A stretch of 64,000 nucleotides of DNA from DATKBT01 sp035546295 (GTDB lineage Bacteria > Acidobacteriota > Thermoanaerobaculia > Multivoradales > Multivoraceae). A model generated the notes under the pieces. The model did not search any database, was not told the DNA's origin, and saw nothing but the letters and a program-made list of their open reading frames with translations. Both the position numbers and the translations under genes were made by a program. This document shows, piece after piece, positions 54,421 to 63,456 of the stretch. How positions within the stretch are numbered: position 1 is the stretch's first letter; each line of letters starts with the position of its first letter. The stretch is from positions 1 through 64,000 of the forward strand of contig DATKBT010000108.1 of assembly GCA_035546295.1 (NCBI GenBank), read 5' to 3'.

Positions 54421-55656
54421 CTACTCGCGCACCGTCACCGTCATCCGAAGCTGCGGCCGTTCACTCGAGGCGAAGAGGGCGTCGAAAGTGTCCCGGTCGA
54501 GCCGCAGGCGAACCGGCACCGACACCGCTCCCTCCGCGCTCTGCTCGGGGATGCCGCGGCCGACCGACAGGCTCGACAGCTCTTCGGAGGCCACCACCGT
54601 CCCGTCCGGCGTCAGCAGCTCGACTCCGAGATCGACGCGCTCGAACATGGATCCGCCGCGGAGGCCGACGGTCGCCTCGAGCTCCGTTCCGCCGCCGCGC
54701 CGGCGCTGCTTGACGGTGACCCGGGGGATCGAGATTCCCTCGGTCTCGTACAGCGCGGTGTCGGTCGAGCTCCAGCCGTAACCCGCAGGCAGGTTCTCGA
54801 CCGGTCCGATCGGGAGCTGGAGGCGCATCGGTGAGGCCATCCGGATCGGATCCTGCGCCGGTCCCGCGGCCTGCTCGCTGAGCACCTCGACCGTGCTCGG
54901 CGCCGGGGCCGGCCGATCCTCCTCGCGAGCCGACTGCTCGATCGGCGGCCGCGGCGGGTCGGGCTTCGGCGCCGGGATCGGACGCACGGTGTCTCTCGCC
55001 TCAGTCTCGGTCACGGGAGGAGCCGGCGTGGGTTGGTCGGGCGACACCGCACGGGGCTCGGCGCCCGAGGTCGCTCGATCGCGACGCACCCGCGGGGTCT
55101 CGGGCGTCGGCTCGCGGGTCGGCGCCGTGGGCGCCGGGGCGGAGCCCGCGGCGACGTAGCTCCCGTCGAACAGCTCCGACCAGGTCGCACCGCCGTCGGT
55201 CGACAGCTCGATGAGCATCGAGAACCGATTCTGGGCCTCCCGCTCCAGCGTCATCCGGCCCAGGGCGGCGCCCAGCGCCGTCGTCGCCTCCCCCACGAGC
55301 ACGGCCCGGTCGCCTGCTGCCTCGCCCGACAGGCGGAGGACGCCGCCGTCGGCGTCGACCCAGGAACCGTGCCAGATCCCACTCGCAGGGTCGCGGTAGA
55401 GAAACCCGTTCGATTCGCGACCGCCGGCATCGCGGAGCTCCTCGATCAGCGCGCAGCCACCGGCCGCTTCACGGACGACCCGGCTGCCCGACTCGTTTCC
55501 CTGCGCGTCGACCAGGCGCCACTCCCCGAGGAGGTAGTCGAGCGTGTCGTCACCGGCGCGTTCGCACGCCGTTTGCGCCGCGGCCGTCGCGCCTCCCGTC
55601 AGGGTGAGGAGGGTGAGCAGCAGGAGGGGGGTGGCGGAAGAGGTGCGGATGGTCAT
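54421..55656 (-). CDS. Secreted protein: DUF1579-like N-terminal domain, Pro-rich linker, beta C-terminal domain
   Basis: 411 residues; GGAGG six bases upstream sets the ATG. A signal peptide (ATPLLLLTLLTLTGGATAAA) is followed by a lipocalin-like domain (about 35-165): LDYLLGEWRLVDAQG, SNGFLYRDPASGIWHGSWVDADG, resembling DUF1579. A Pro/Thr-rich disordered linker spans about 170-275. A C-terminal beta domain (VDLGVELLTPDGTVVASEEL) resembles the beta regions of the GWxTD proteins. It follows the GWxTD-VWA gene by 104 bases and may serve the same envelope process (inference). No catalytic residues identified. Confidence 0.7.
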   Translation of the reverse strand: MTIRTSSATPLLLLTLLTLTGGATAAAQTACERAGDDTLDYLLGEWRLVDAQGNESGSRVVREAAGGCALIEELRDAGGRESNGFLYRDPASGIWHGSWVDADGGVLRLSGEAAGDRAVLVGEATTALGAALGRMTLEREAQNRFSMLIELSTDGGATWSELFDGSYVAAGSAPAPTAPTREPTPETPRVRRDRATSGAEPRAVSPDQPTPAPPVTETEARDTVRPIPAPKPDPPRPPIEQSAREEDRPAPAPSTVEVLSEQAAGPAQDPIRMASPMRLQLPIGPVENLPAGYGWSSTDTALYETEGISIPRVTVKQRRRGGGTELEATVGLRGGSMFERVDLGVELLTPDGTVVASEELSSLSVGRGIPEQSAEGAVSVPVRLRLDRDTFDALFASSERPQLRMTVTVRE

Positions 55657-55760
55657 GACGAGCCTCCAGCGGATCGAAGGGCGCGGGCGAGATGGACGCG
55701 GCCGGCTCGCGTGATGCCGCGCCCGGTCGCCCGACGGTGGTGTGCGCTCGCCGCCGCCGA

Positions 55761-58478
55761 TCAAGGATAGTAGCCCCGCAGCGTCTTGGCTCGTGCGCCT
55801 CGACGGTCGACCTCGACCTCGATGTTGCGGAAGGAACCGTCGCTCGAGGTCGCGCTCGACTGGTACACGATCAGCACCTTCGAACGCAGCTCCTGGCCGA
55901 TCTGCCGGTAGACGGTCTCGAGCTCGTCGACCTCGTCGACATAGAAGGCGCGCCCGCCGGTCTCCTCGGCGAAGGTGTCGAGAACCTTGCGCGCGGAGCG
56001 CTCGGAGAGGTCCACGCCGATCGGGTAGATCGCGACCTCGGAACGGCGCGCGAACTCGATCGCCTGCTCGAAGTAGCTCCGCGAGCTCTCGTCGACGCCG
56101 TCGGTGAGCACGATCAGGGCGCGTTGCCCGGAGAGGCCGTTGCTGTTGAACAGGGCGAAGATCAGCGAGTCGTAAAGCGCCGTTCCGCGTTCGGCGCGCA
56201 GGCCGGCGAGGCCGGCCGCGAGATCCTGGGGATCTCCCGAGAACGAGGCCGAGACGGTCGGCCGGTCGTTGAAGGTGATCACCGACATGCGGTCGCCGGG
56301 ACGCACCACCTGCTCGAAGAAGCCGACCGCGGCGGCGACCGCGCGCTCGAGGCGAGGGGCCATCGAGGCCGAGACGTCGAGCATCAGGGTGGCCGTGATC
56401 GGTACGTCGTCGACGCGCTCGAAGCGCTGGATCTCCTGCTCGACTCCGTCCTCGAGAACGCGCACCGCGGAGCGCTCGACGTCGAGCAGGGGGCGCCCCC
56501 TGGCGTCGACCATGGCGGTGTAGAGCTCGACCAGGTCGACCTCGAAGGTCTCGGCGAGCGCCGGACCGTTAACGATCACGGTGTCCTCGGCGCTGGCGCC
56601 GTCGGCCAGATGGGCCCGGGCCGTGATCGCCGTCGTCGCGTCGCTCGAGAGGCGCACGGCCTGCTCCCAGGGCTCCTGGTAGAGCGTCGCCACCAGCTCG
56701 TCTCCGCGCAGGATCTCGATGCGGTCGAGCGTCTCGCCCATCGGCACCGCGGGGGCGACGCGCACGCCGATCGCGCCACGGGCCTGCGTCCCCGAGATCG
56801 GCTCGGCGATGCGCACGGCGAAGCGGTGCGGGCTGGCGTTGATCTCGAGCTCGTCGGCCGCCACCTCGGCGCCCTCGGCGTCGCGAGCCACCGCGCGCAG
56901 GATGCGGCTCCTCGGCAGGCTGCCGAGGTCGAGGTCGAGGCTCCAGGGCGGGCTGCGCTTGACTCCGAGGACGCGGCCATCGATCGAGAACTCCACGCTC
57001 TCGATGCCGCCGCGAACCAACGCCTCGAAGCGCTGGTAGCCCGTGATCAGGTCGCGGTCCGGCTCGACCAGCAGCAGCTCGGGCCGGTCGGTCGGGGCGG
57101 CGGCCTCGAGCGCCCGGAACAGCAGGCTCGCGGGATCGAGCTCGGGAGGCTCGGGGGTGGCCGGCACCGAGACGTCGAGCTCGGTGCGGAAGACGCCGCC
57201 GCCGCTGAGGTCGTCGAGGCGCAGCACCACGCGATAGTCGGCCGGCCGGAGCGCGCGCTCGAAGAGCAGCGCGGCCCGCCCGTCGATCAGCTCGTCGGGG
57301 GTCACCGCGAACCGGTAACGGAAAGACTCGAAGAGGCGGTCTGCGGGGTCCTGTGCCGGGTCCGGGATCTCGGCGTCGGGGCGCAGGACCTCGCCGATCA
57401 GCTCGAAGTCCCACGACCGTCGTCCCAGCAGCTCGGTGGCCTCGACCCCGGCGAGATCGACGAGCAGGACCCCTTGCACCAACGTCCGGCTCTGGCGCCT
57501 CCCGGGATAGGTGATCTCGACCTCGGCGTCGAACGAGGGAGCGCCCTCCGGCCGGTCGGTGGAGTAGGACTGGAAGGTGAGCACCCACTCCCGGCCCGGG
57601 GCCTTCGGAGCCTCGAGCCGCGAGGCCACCATCTTCTCGTAGTGAACTCCGGCAAACGGGTCGCCGCCCGAGCTGCCGGACGAAGCGACCGCGATGCCGC
57701 GATCGAGCGCCCGGATGATGCCGAGCGCGGCCGCCATCAGCTCGCGCTTGCACAGAGGTGTCGTCGCCGTTTGCTGCAGCGCGGCGACCAGGCTCTGCGA
57801 GCCGGGCGATCCGGAGACCGAGGTGGTGCCCAGCGCATCGGCGAGAACGTCGAGACCTCGGGTGGGGCTCCAGATCCGGAAGACCCCCTTGCCGAAGCGG
57901 CGGTAGAAGAGCGCCACGAACTGTCCGGAGCGGAGCTGCTGGGCCCCGAACGAGGTGGCCAGCACGTCGGACTCCGAGCCGAAGCCGTAGAACCACGCCT
58001 CGCTGGGGACCATGACCCCACGGCAGTGGGAGACGACGCGCACGTCGGCCGGGCCGTTGAGCAGCAGGTAAGTCGAGCGGTCGTCCTCCAGCCCGTCGAA
58101 GAGCTGGCGCGCCTCGAGCAGCCGCTGCTCCCATCGCTCGCGGGTCTCGTTGCGGGCGGTGTCCGGATACTCGTCGCGCTTCCTCCAGAACTCCTCGATG
58201 AACTGGTCGCGCTGGTAGTCCTTGCTGAGCGCGAGGAACGCCTCGCGCTCCTCCTCGGAGATCAGCAGCGCGACCTCCTCGAGAAAGGTGTGGTGACGCT
58301 CGGCGAGCGGCTCGACGCCGTCCTGCGGGGTGACGGGAAGCGCTGCGCCCGCGCTTGCCGCGCTGGCGGCGAGGAAAGCGCACGCCCGGAGGATCGAGAG
58401 GATGCGTCGGCGCCGTCGCATGCGTGCCCGTGCCGGTCGGGAGGTCGCTGGAGTCAACCTGCCGCAGGGAGGCGTCAT
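55761..58478 (-). CDS. GWxTD domain-VWA secreted protein (copy 2)
   Basis: 905 residues. The ATG at 58478 has GGAG eight bases upstream and is preferred to 58421. A signal peptide with a long basic n-region (RRRRRILSILRACAFLAASA) is followed by the GWxTD domain (about 50-140: LLISEEEREAFLALSKDYQRDQFIEEFW, YPDTARNETRERW). Ig-like beta regions occupy the middle. A VWA domain lies at about 690-890, with MIDAS DVSAS and LTDGVDESSR. It shares layout and many motifs with the protein at 32039-34591 but lies next to tesB. Twenty bases separate it from the tesB stop, so the two may be cotranscribed. Confidence 0.87.
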   Translation of the reverse strand: MTPPCGRLTPATSRPARARMRRRRRILSILRACAFLAASAASAGAALPVTPQDGVEPLAERHHTFLEEVALLISEEEREAFLALSKDYQRDQFIEEFWRKRDEYPDTARNETRERWEQRLLEARQLFDGLEDDRSTYLLLNGPADVRVVSHCRGVMVPSEAWFYGFGSESDVLATSFGAQQLRSGQFVALFYRRFGKGVFRIWSPTRGLDVLADALGTTSVSGSPGSQSLVAALQQTATTPLCKRELMAAALGIIRALDRGIAVASSGSSGGDPFAGVHYEKMVASRLEAPKAPGREWVLTFQSYSTDRPEGAPSFDAEVEITYPGRRQSRTLVQGVLLVDLAGVEATELLGRRSWDFELIGEVLRPDAEIPDPAQDPADRLFESFRYRFAVTPDELIDGRAALLFERALRPADYRVVLRLDDLSGGGVFRTELDVSVPATPEPPELDPASLLFRALEAAAPTDRPELLLVEPDRDLITGYQRFEALVRGGIESVEFSIDGRVLGVKRSPPWSLDLDLGSLPRSRILRAVARDAEGAEVAADELEINASPHRFAVRIAEPISGTQARGAIGVRVAPAVPMGETLDRIEILRGDELVATLYQEPWEQAVRLSSDATTAITARAHLADGASAEDTVIVNGPALAETFEVDLVELYTAMVDARGRPLLDVERSAVRVLEDGVEQEIQRFERVDDVPITATLMLDVSASMAPRLERAVAAAVGFFEQVVRPGDRMSVITFNDRPTVSASFSGDPQDLAAGLAGLRAERGTALYDSLIFALFNSNGLSGQRALIVLTDGVDESSRSYFEQAIEFARRSEVAIYPIGVDLSERSARKVLDTFAEETGGRAFYVDEVDELETVYRQIGQELRSKVLIVYQSSATSSDGSFRNIEVEVDRRGARAKTLRGYYP

Positions 58479-58498
58479 TCCGTGCGCTCCGGCCGCCC

Positions 58499-59386
58499 TC
58501 ACCGCGGCGGCCGGATGAGGGCCTCCTGCGCGACCGAGGCCACGCGCGAGCCGTCGCGCCGGAAGATGCCGCCGAAGACGATGCCCCGCCCGGCGAAAGC
58601 CGCGGGGCTCTCGGTGGAGAACAGGTGCCAGTCGTGGAGGTCGGTCGGCCGGTGGATCCAGAGGGCGTGGTCGAGGCTGGCCGCCATGCCCTTGCCCCAG
58701 TGCACGCCGTGCGGCAGGGCCGCGGTCGACAGCAGCGCGCGGTCCGAAGCGTAGACGAACAGCGCGGTGAGCAGGCGCTCGCCGGGCTCGGCGATCGTGC
58801 CGCGCAGCCGCATCCAGTAGAGCTGGCGCGGTTCGGTACGGTGCGCGTGCGCGTCGCCGCCGGCGATGTTGCGGTCGTCGGTCACACGCACCTCGACCGC
58901 GTTGACCGGGTGGTGCTGCCACTCCTCGCCGAGCTTGTGCAGCCGCGCGCTCTCGCGGTCGACGCACTGCTCCGGAGGCGGCACCTCGGGCATCGGATCC
59001 TGGTGCTCGATCCCGTCCTCGGGGAGCGCGTAGCTCGCCTCGAGCGCGAAGATGGCCTCGCCCGACTGGTGCGCCTTGACCCGGCGGGTCGTGAAGCTGC
59101 GCCCGTCGCGGATGCGATCGACCAGGAAGCGCAGCGGCCGGTCGTGGCCGCCCGGTCGCAGGAAGTAGGCGTGCAGCGAGTGCAGCTGTCGTTCCGGCTC
59201 GACGGTATGGCCGGCCGCCATCACGCTCTGGGCGGCGACCATGCCGCCGAACAGTCGGCCCGTGCCAGGTCCCGGATCGCCGAGGAAGAGGTCGCGGTCG
59301 AGCGCCTCGAGCTCGAGGCAGCGCAGCACGTGTGCGAGCGCGGGGGACAGCGCGGGGGGCGGGTCGGGAGCGGCGCTCTCGGTCAT
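58499..59386 (-). CDS. tesB: Acyl-CoA thioesterase II
   Basis: 295 residues with the double hotdog layout of TesB: LFLGDPGPGTGRLFGGMVAAQS near the N-terminus, LHSLHAYFLRPG, RDGRSFTTRRVKAHQ, and in the second half LPHGVHWGKGMAASLDHALWIHRP and GRGIVFGGIFRRDGSRVASVAQEALIR. It hydrolyses acyl-CoAs of medium to long chain. The start has TACCAT exactly seven bases upstream and no Shine-Dalgarno (leaderless type). Confidence 0.95.
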   Translation of the reverse strand: MTESAAPDPPPALSPALAHVLRCLELEALDRDLFLGDPGPGTGRLFGGMVAAQSVMAAGHTVEPERQLHSLHAYFLRPGGHDRPLRFLVDRIRDGRSFTTRRVKAHQSGEAIFALEASYALPEDGIEHQDPMPEVPPPEQCVDRESARLHKLGEEWQHHPVNAVEVRVTDDRNIAGGDAHAHRTEPRQLYWMRLRGTIAEPGERLLTALFVYASDRALLSTAALPHGVHWGKGMAASLDHALWIHRPTDLHDWHLFSTESPAAFAGRGIVFGGIFRRDGSRVASVAQEALIRPPR

Positions 59387-59393
59387 CGAGGCA

Positions 59394-59399
59394 ATGGTA
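59394..59399 (-). promoter_or_regulatory. Putative -10 box TACCAT, leaderless tesB
   Basis: TACCAT on the minus strand, seven bases (TGCCTCG) before the ATG at 59386. Confidence 0.5.
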
Positions 59400-59434
59400 G
59401 CCGCCAGCGGGAATGGATCGAGCGGCCGCGCGGC

Positions 59435-59782
59435 ATGGTCGAGATCATCACCGCCATGCTCACGCCGAACCTGGTCGAGGCGGCGGAGAAGATGATCCTC
59501 CGCGAGGCGGCAGGCCGGGCGGCGCGTGCCGCGTTGCGGCTGCGAATCGTGGGGCTGCGCGTCGGGTCGTACCCCGGCGCGGAGACGCTTCCGGAGGAGC
59601 TGAGGGCGCCGACGGAGTCGTTAGGCGAGGCGCTCGTGGTGCGCGAGCTCGAGGGAAGAGGTCTCGAAGTCGGGTACCCAGAGACGCTGGCGGATTGGCG
59701 GGAGCGGCACGTCGAAACGATGCCGGCGCCGCGTCTGGTCTTGCGGATGCTGCCGCCGGAGAGCCGTCCGGCGAAGCCGTGA
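59435..59782 (+). CDS. Hypothetical 115-residue protein
   Basis: An ATG-started frame on the strand opposite tesB, reading MVEIITAMLTPNLVEAAEKM, then LRIVGLRVGSYPGAETLPEE and LVLRMLPPESRPAKP. Its composition (balanced Leu, Glu, Val, low Ser/Arg bias) is more protein-like than the antisense frame. It has no ribosome site and no family I recognise, so it is a moderate-to-low-confidence gene. Confidence 0.4.
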   Translation: MVEIITAMLTPNLVEAAEKMILREAAGRAARAALRLRIVGLRVGSYPGAETLPEELRAPTESLGEALVVRELEGRGLEVGYPETLADWRERHVETMPAPRLVLRMLPPESRPAKP

Positions 59783-59910
59783 GCGGACGAGGATCGCGCG
59801 TCCTCACCTTCCCTCGCTCGGCTGCGGCTCGGCTCGGTCGGCGCGCCGAGAACGTCGGCTCGGCTGAAGCTGGGATCCACCAGCGCCAGCGCCATGGTGT
59901 AGATGCCAGA

Positions 59911-61392
59911 ATGCGTCCCGTGGACCGAAAAGACCGCGTGGCGATCGCGGGCTGGGGTGTAATCGCGCCCAAGTGCCGCAACGTCGACGAGTTCGAGCAG
60001 CGACTCGAGTCGTCGGAGAGCTGGCTCGAGCCGTTCGACGGCTTCGGCCCCGACAACTTCCTGGTCGGCCGGCCCTCGTTCGACCTGGCCGACTACCGCG
60101 GCTGGATCGAGGAGCGTTTCCCGCCGCGCCGCTACGCCCAGATCGTCGAGAAGCTCGGCATGCCGATCCAGTACGCGATCGGGGCCTTCATCCAGGCGCT
60201 CGGCCAGAACCGGGGAGTCGAGCAGTGGCTGCAGGAGCTGGGCACGCGAGCCCGCGTCTACGTGGGCACCGGGATCGGCGACATCGAGACGATCCGGCGT
60301 TGCGCGCTCCGGCTCGACGCCGCGCAGCGCGAGTGGGACGCCTTCTGGGCCGGCCGCGGGGACGACCTGACGGCGTACCTCGACGAGCTGCGCGAGATCG
60401 AGTCGCGCGACGTCGAAGGCGACGTCGAGACCGGCAAGCGGTCGACGATCCGTCGCAAGCGCAACCTGGTCGCGCGGCTCCAGGAGAAGTGGGGCACGCC
60501 CGATCCGCCGTGGAGCGAGGTGCCGGCCGAGCTGCTCTGGAACATCCACAACGGACCCGCCTCTCAGGTCTCGATGATCGGCCGGATCACGGGGCTCTCG
60601 TTCGCGCCGGTGGCGGCCTGCTCGACCTTCGGGGTCGCCCTCGAGCTCGCCATGAACGCGATCCGGGTCGGCCACGCCGATGTCGTGGTGGTCGGCGCCG
60701 TCGATCCGCCGCCCAACCCGCTGGTGGTCGGCGCCTTCTACAGCGCGCGCGTGATCTCGGCGGATGCCACCGTCTCCAAGCCGCTGACTGGTCTGCGCGG
60801 CACCCACATCTCGGGCGGCGCGGCGCTGTGGATCGTCGGGCGTTGGGAAGCGATGAAGGAGAGGGGCTTCCGGCCGCTCGGGCTGGAGCCGGTCGCGGTC
60901 GGTGTGTCCTCGGACGCCGATCACGTGATCACGCCGTCGGTCGAAGGCCCGCTCGCCGCGATCCGCATGGCGCTGGGCGAGGCCGGCGTCGAAGGCGGCG
61001 AGGTCGGCACCTGGGACCTCCACGCGACCGCCACCCCGGGCGACATCACCGAGGTCGAGACCCTGCGGCGCGTGCTCCCCGAGCAGGTGCTGGTGACTGC
61101 GCGCAAGGGGACCTTCGGTCACGGGATGGCGGTCGGCGGCGGCTGGGAGCTGACCGCCCAGCACCTCGGTCTGGCGAAAGGGATCCTCCACCCGACCCCG
61201 CTCGCAGCGGGCGAGCTCAACTCCGAGATCGCCAAGCTCCACACCCGGTTCGTCACCGACGTGCGCTGCGGCGCCGGAGACTTCGGTCCGGCGGCCGGCG
61301 GACGCGCGGTCGCCGGCAAGCTCTCGATGGGGGTGGGCGGCGTCAACGCCTGTGTCGTCTCGCGTCCCTGGGACCCGCAGGAGGTGGGTTGA
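59911..61392 (+). CDS. Beta-ketoacyl synthase (KAS I/II-type), stand-alone
   Basis: 493 residues. Catalytic Cys in VAACSTFGVALE (near 235), His in DLHATATPGD (near 371) and His in KGTFGHGMAVGG (near 402) form the KAS triad. Compared with the usual 410 residues there is extra sequence: a long helical, charged region near 115-210 (WDAFWAGRGDDLTAYLDELRE, GKRSTIRRKRN). The start follows TAGATG by five bases and has no Shine-Dalgarno. No acyl carrier protein, ketoreductase or thiolase is adjacent. It could serve a specialised lipid, as the downstream genes are a GT2 and a methyltransferase (inference). Confidence 0.88.
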   Translation: MRPVDRKDRVAIAGWGVIAPKCRNVDEFEQRLESSESWLEPFDGFGPDNFLVGRPSFDLADYRGWIEERFPPRRYAQIVEKLGMPIQYAIGAFIQALGQNRGVEQWLQELGTRARVYVGTGIGDIETIRRCALRLDAAQREWDAFWAGRGDDLTAYLDELREIESRDVEGDVETGKRSTIRRKRNLVARLQEKWGTPDPPWSEVPAELLWNIHNGPASQVSMIGRITGLSFAPVAACSTFGVALELAMNAIRVGHADVVVVGAVDPPPNPLVVGAFYSARVISADATVSKPLTGLRGTHISGGAALWIVGRWEAMKERGFRPLGLEPVAVGVSSDADHVITPSVEGPLAAIRMALGEAGVEGGEVGTWDLHATATPGDITEVETLRRVLPEQVLVTARKGTFGHGMAVGGGWELTAQHLGLAKGILHPTPLAAGELNSEIAKLHTRFVTDVRCGAGDFGPAAGGRAVAGKLSMGVGGVNACVVSRPWDPQEVG

Positions 61393-61394
61393 GC

Positions 61395-62366
61395 GTGGCG
61401 CTCCACGGAGCGCAGCAGGAGCGCCCACCCGAGCTGTCGGCGGTGCTGCCGGTGTTCGAAGAGCGGGAGCTTCTGCCCGCGCTCCGCGACCGGCTGGTCG
61501 CGGCGCTGGAGGCGACCGGGCGCACCTGGGAGATCGTGTTCGTCGACGACGGCTCTCGCGACGGTTCGCTCGACGTCCTGATCGGCTTCTGTGCCGAGGA
61601 CCCGCGGATCGTGGTCGTCGAGCTGTCGCGAAACTGGGGGCACCAGGCGGCCCTCACCGCCGGCCTCTGCCACGCGCGCGGCGCGGCCGTGATCCTGATG
61701 GACGCCGACTTGCAGGACCCCCCCGAGGTCGTCCCGGAGCTGGTCGCCGCCTGGGAGGACGGGGCGAAGGTCGTGCTCGCCCAGCGGCGCAGCCGAGCGG
61801 AGGGGGGTCTGCGCGCCCCGCTGTTCCGGCTGTTCTACCGGCTCCTCGGGGTCCTCAGCGACTATCCGATCCCGCTCGACGCCGGCATCTTCGGGCTCCT
61901 GGACCGCCAGCCGGCCGACGCCATCGCGCGGCTCGCCGAGGCCAACCGGTACCTGCCGGGCCTGCGGGCGTGGGTCGGCTACCGCACGGAGATCGTGCAC
62001 TACGACCGTGCGGCGCGCGCCGGCGGCGTCCCCAAGCAGAGTCTCTGGCGGCTGATCCGCTACGGCCTCGACGCGATCTTCTCGTTCAGCTACAAGCCGC
62101 TGCGCCTGACGCTGCTCACGGGCGGAACGGTCGCGCTGTTCGCGCTGCTCTACGGCGCGGCCCTCATCGTCTGCCGCCTGCTGGGCATCGGCATGTTCGG
62201 CATCCCGGTGGTCGCCGGCTACACCTCGACCATCGTCTCGGTGCTGTTTCTCGGCGGCATCCAGCTCATGGCGATCGGCATCCTGGGCGAGTACCTGGGG
62301 CGCATCTACGACGAGGTCAAGCGGCGGCCGCTGTTCCTCGTCGAGCAGGTGCACCGGGGCCGGTGA
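61395..62366 (+). CDS. GT2 polyprenyl-phosphate glycosyltransferase (GtrB/DPM-like)
   Basis: 323 residues from GTG at 61395, with GGAGGTG eight to nine bases upstream; a TTG at 61389 is possible. The GT-A domain has SAVLPVFEERELL, IVFVDDGSRDGS and the DAD metal motif in ILMDADLQDPPE. Two C-terminal membrane helices (about 235-260 and 270-295) are followed by the family end GEYLGRIYDEVKRRPLFLVE. Such enzymes charge polyprenyl phosphate with a sugar for transfer in the periplasm, which could supply GT-C enzymes such as the one at 26341-28119 (inference). Confidence 0.93.
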   Translation: MALHGAQQERPPELSAVLPVFEERELLPALRDRLVAALEATGRTWEIVFVDDGSRDGSLDVLIGFCAEDPRIVVVELSRNWGHQAALTAGLCHARGAAVILMDADLQDPPEVVPELVAAWEDGAKVVLAQRRSRAEGGLRAPLFRLFYRLLGVLSDYPIPLDAGIFGLLDRQPADAIARLAEANRYLPGLRAWVGYRTEIVHYDRAARAGGVPKQSLWRLIRYGLDAIFSFSYKPLRLTLLTGGTVALFALLYGAALIVCRLLGIGMFGIPVVAGYTSTIVSVLFLGGIQLMAIGILGEYLGRIYDEVKRRPLFLVEQVHRGR

Positions 62367-62399
62367 GCGCGCGAGGCGGGCGAGCCGCGATCGCGCCCC

Positions 62400-62489
62400 G
62401 GGATCACCGGCGAGCGCCTGCGCCGCTTCGGCGACGAGGTCGAGGGGCGGATGGTGTTCCTCGTCGAGCAGGTGCCTCGGGGCCGGTGA
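62400..62489 (+). pseudogene. Duplicated 3' end of the GT2 gene
   Basis: This stretch reads GITGERLRRFGDEVEG, then FLVEQVPRGR and stop. It aligns without gaps with the last 29 residues of the GT2 protein (GILGEYLGRIYDEVKR, FLVEQVHRGR, stop) at an offset of exactly 123 bases. About 30 bases after each stop are also similar (GAGCCGCGATCG in both). It is a diverged tandem duplication or the tail of a lost second copy. Confidence 0.8.
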
Positions 62490-62559
62490 GCGCGCGTCGA
62501 GGGGGAGCCGCGATCGGGCCGCGCGATCCGGCTTCGGGTGGCGCCGGCGGAGCGTCTCG

Positions 62560-63375
62560 TTGAACCCGGAGGAGTACGAGCGGCTCGCCGCGATCGACCG
62601 TGAGCATTGGTTCTACCGAGGCAAGCGCGAGATCGTCCGGCACTGGATCGACCGCACTCTCGATCTCGATCACGACGACCTGCTGATCGACGCCGGCTGC
62701 GGCACCGGGACCTTCCTGGTCGAGATGGCCGCCCGCTGCCGTGTCCTCGGGCTCGACGACTTCGCCGAGAGCGTGACGCTGGCGCGACCGCGCGTCGAGG
62801 CGGTGGGGGGCGAGGTCCTGCAGACCGGCCTCGAGCGGGTGGAGCTGCCGGACGGCTGCGCGGCGGTCGTCACGCTGCTCGACGTCCTCGAGCATCTCGA
62901 CGACGACGCCGGGTCACTCGACGAGATGCTGCGCCTGGTGCGCGCGGGTGGGGTGGTGGTGATCACGGTGCCGGCTCTGCGCTGGCTGTGGAGCGACTGG
63001 GACGAAGCGCTGCACCATCGCCGTCGCTACCACCGTTCCGACCTCGCCGCGCTGTGCCGCAGGCCAGGCGCCGATCTCGTCCACCTCGCCTACTTCAACT
63101 CGCTGGCGCTGCCGGCGATCGCGGCGGTACGTGCGCTGCGACGGCTGGCGCCGCGCCGCGCGGGGAGCGGCGGGCGGATGGAGGATCGCATCCCGCCGGC
63201 GCCTCTCAACTCGCTGCTGCGTTCCGCCATGGTGACGCCCGCCCGCTGGCGGTGGCCGCGACCCCCGCTGGGGGTCTCGCTCCTTGCGGTGCTGCGACGG
63301 GTGGAGCGGGGGCGCCCGGGGCGACCGCGCGTGTCGGACCCTTCCAGCCAGGAGATCGGCGGCCAGTTCGCGTGA
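62560..63375 (+). CDS. Class I SAM-dependent methyltransferase
   Basis: 271 residues from a TTG start with GGAG eight bases upstream. The N-terminal EEYERLAAIDREHWFYRGKREIV is typical of methyltransferases near glycosyltransferases. Motif I is LLIDAGCGTGTFLVEMA (near 42-58), with LGLDDF, then VVTLLDVLEHLDDD (motif II) and VVITVPALRWLWSDWDEALHHRRRY. It probably modifies a sugar or lipid-linked glycan. The C-terminal 70 residues are Arg/Pro-rich. Confidence 0.88.
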   Translation: MNPEEYERLAAIDREHWFYRGKREIVRHWIDRTLDLDHDDLLIDAGCGTGTFLVEMAARCRVLGLDDFAESVTLARPRVEAVGGEVLQTGLERVELPDGCAAVVTLLDVLEHLDDDAGSLDEMLRLVRAGGVVVITVPALRWLWSDWDEALHHRRRYHRSDLAALCRRPGADLVHLAYFNSLALPAIAAVRALRRLAPRRAGSGGRMEDRIPPAPLNSLLRSAMVTPARWRWPRPPLGVSLLAVLRRVERGRPGRPRVSDPSSQEIGGQFA

Positions 63376-63443
63376 CCGGCCGAGCGCCGCCACGCGATCC
63401 GCGGCCTGGAGATCCGAGAGAACGCGCCGGCCACCTTCCCGTC

Positions 63444-63449
63444 TAGACT
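63444..63449 (+). promoter_or_regulatory. Putative -10 box TAGACT, leaderless start
   Basis: TAGACT lies exactly seven bases (GCGCGAG) before the ATG at 63457. No standard Shine-Dalgarno. Confidence 0.45.
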
Positions 63450-63456
63450 GCGCGAG

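Noticed and set aside
59383..61428. Long minus-strand frame opposite the ketosynthase
   Set aside because: No motifs, strong Arg/Asp/Gly bias, and the plus strand holds a complete KAS triad.
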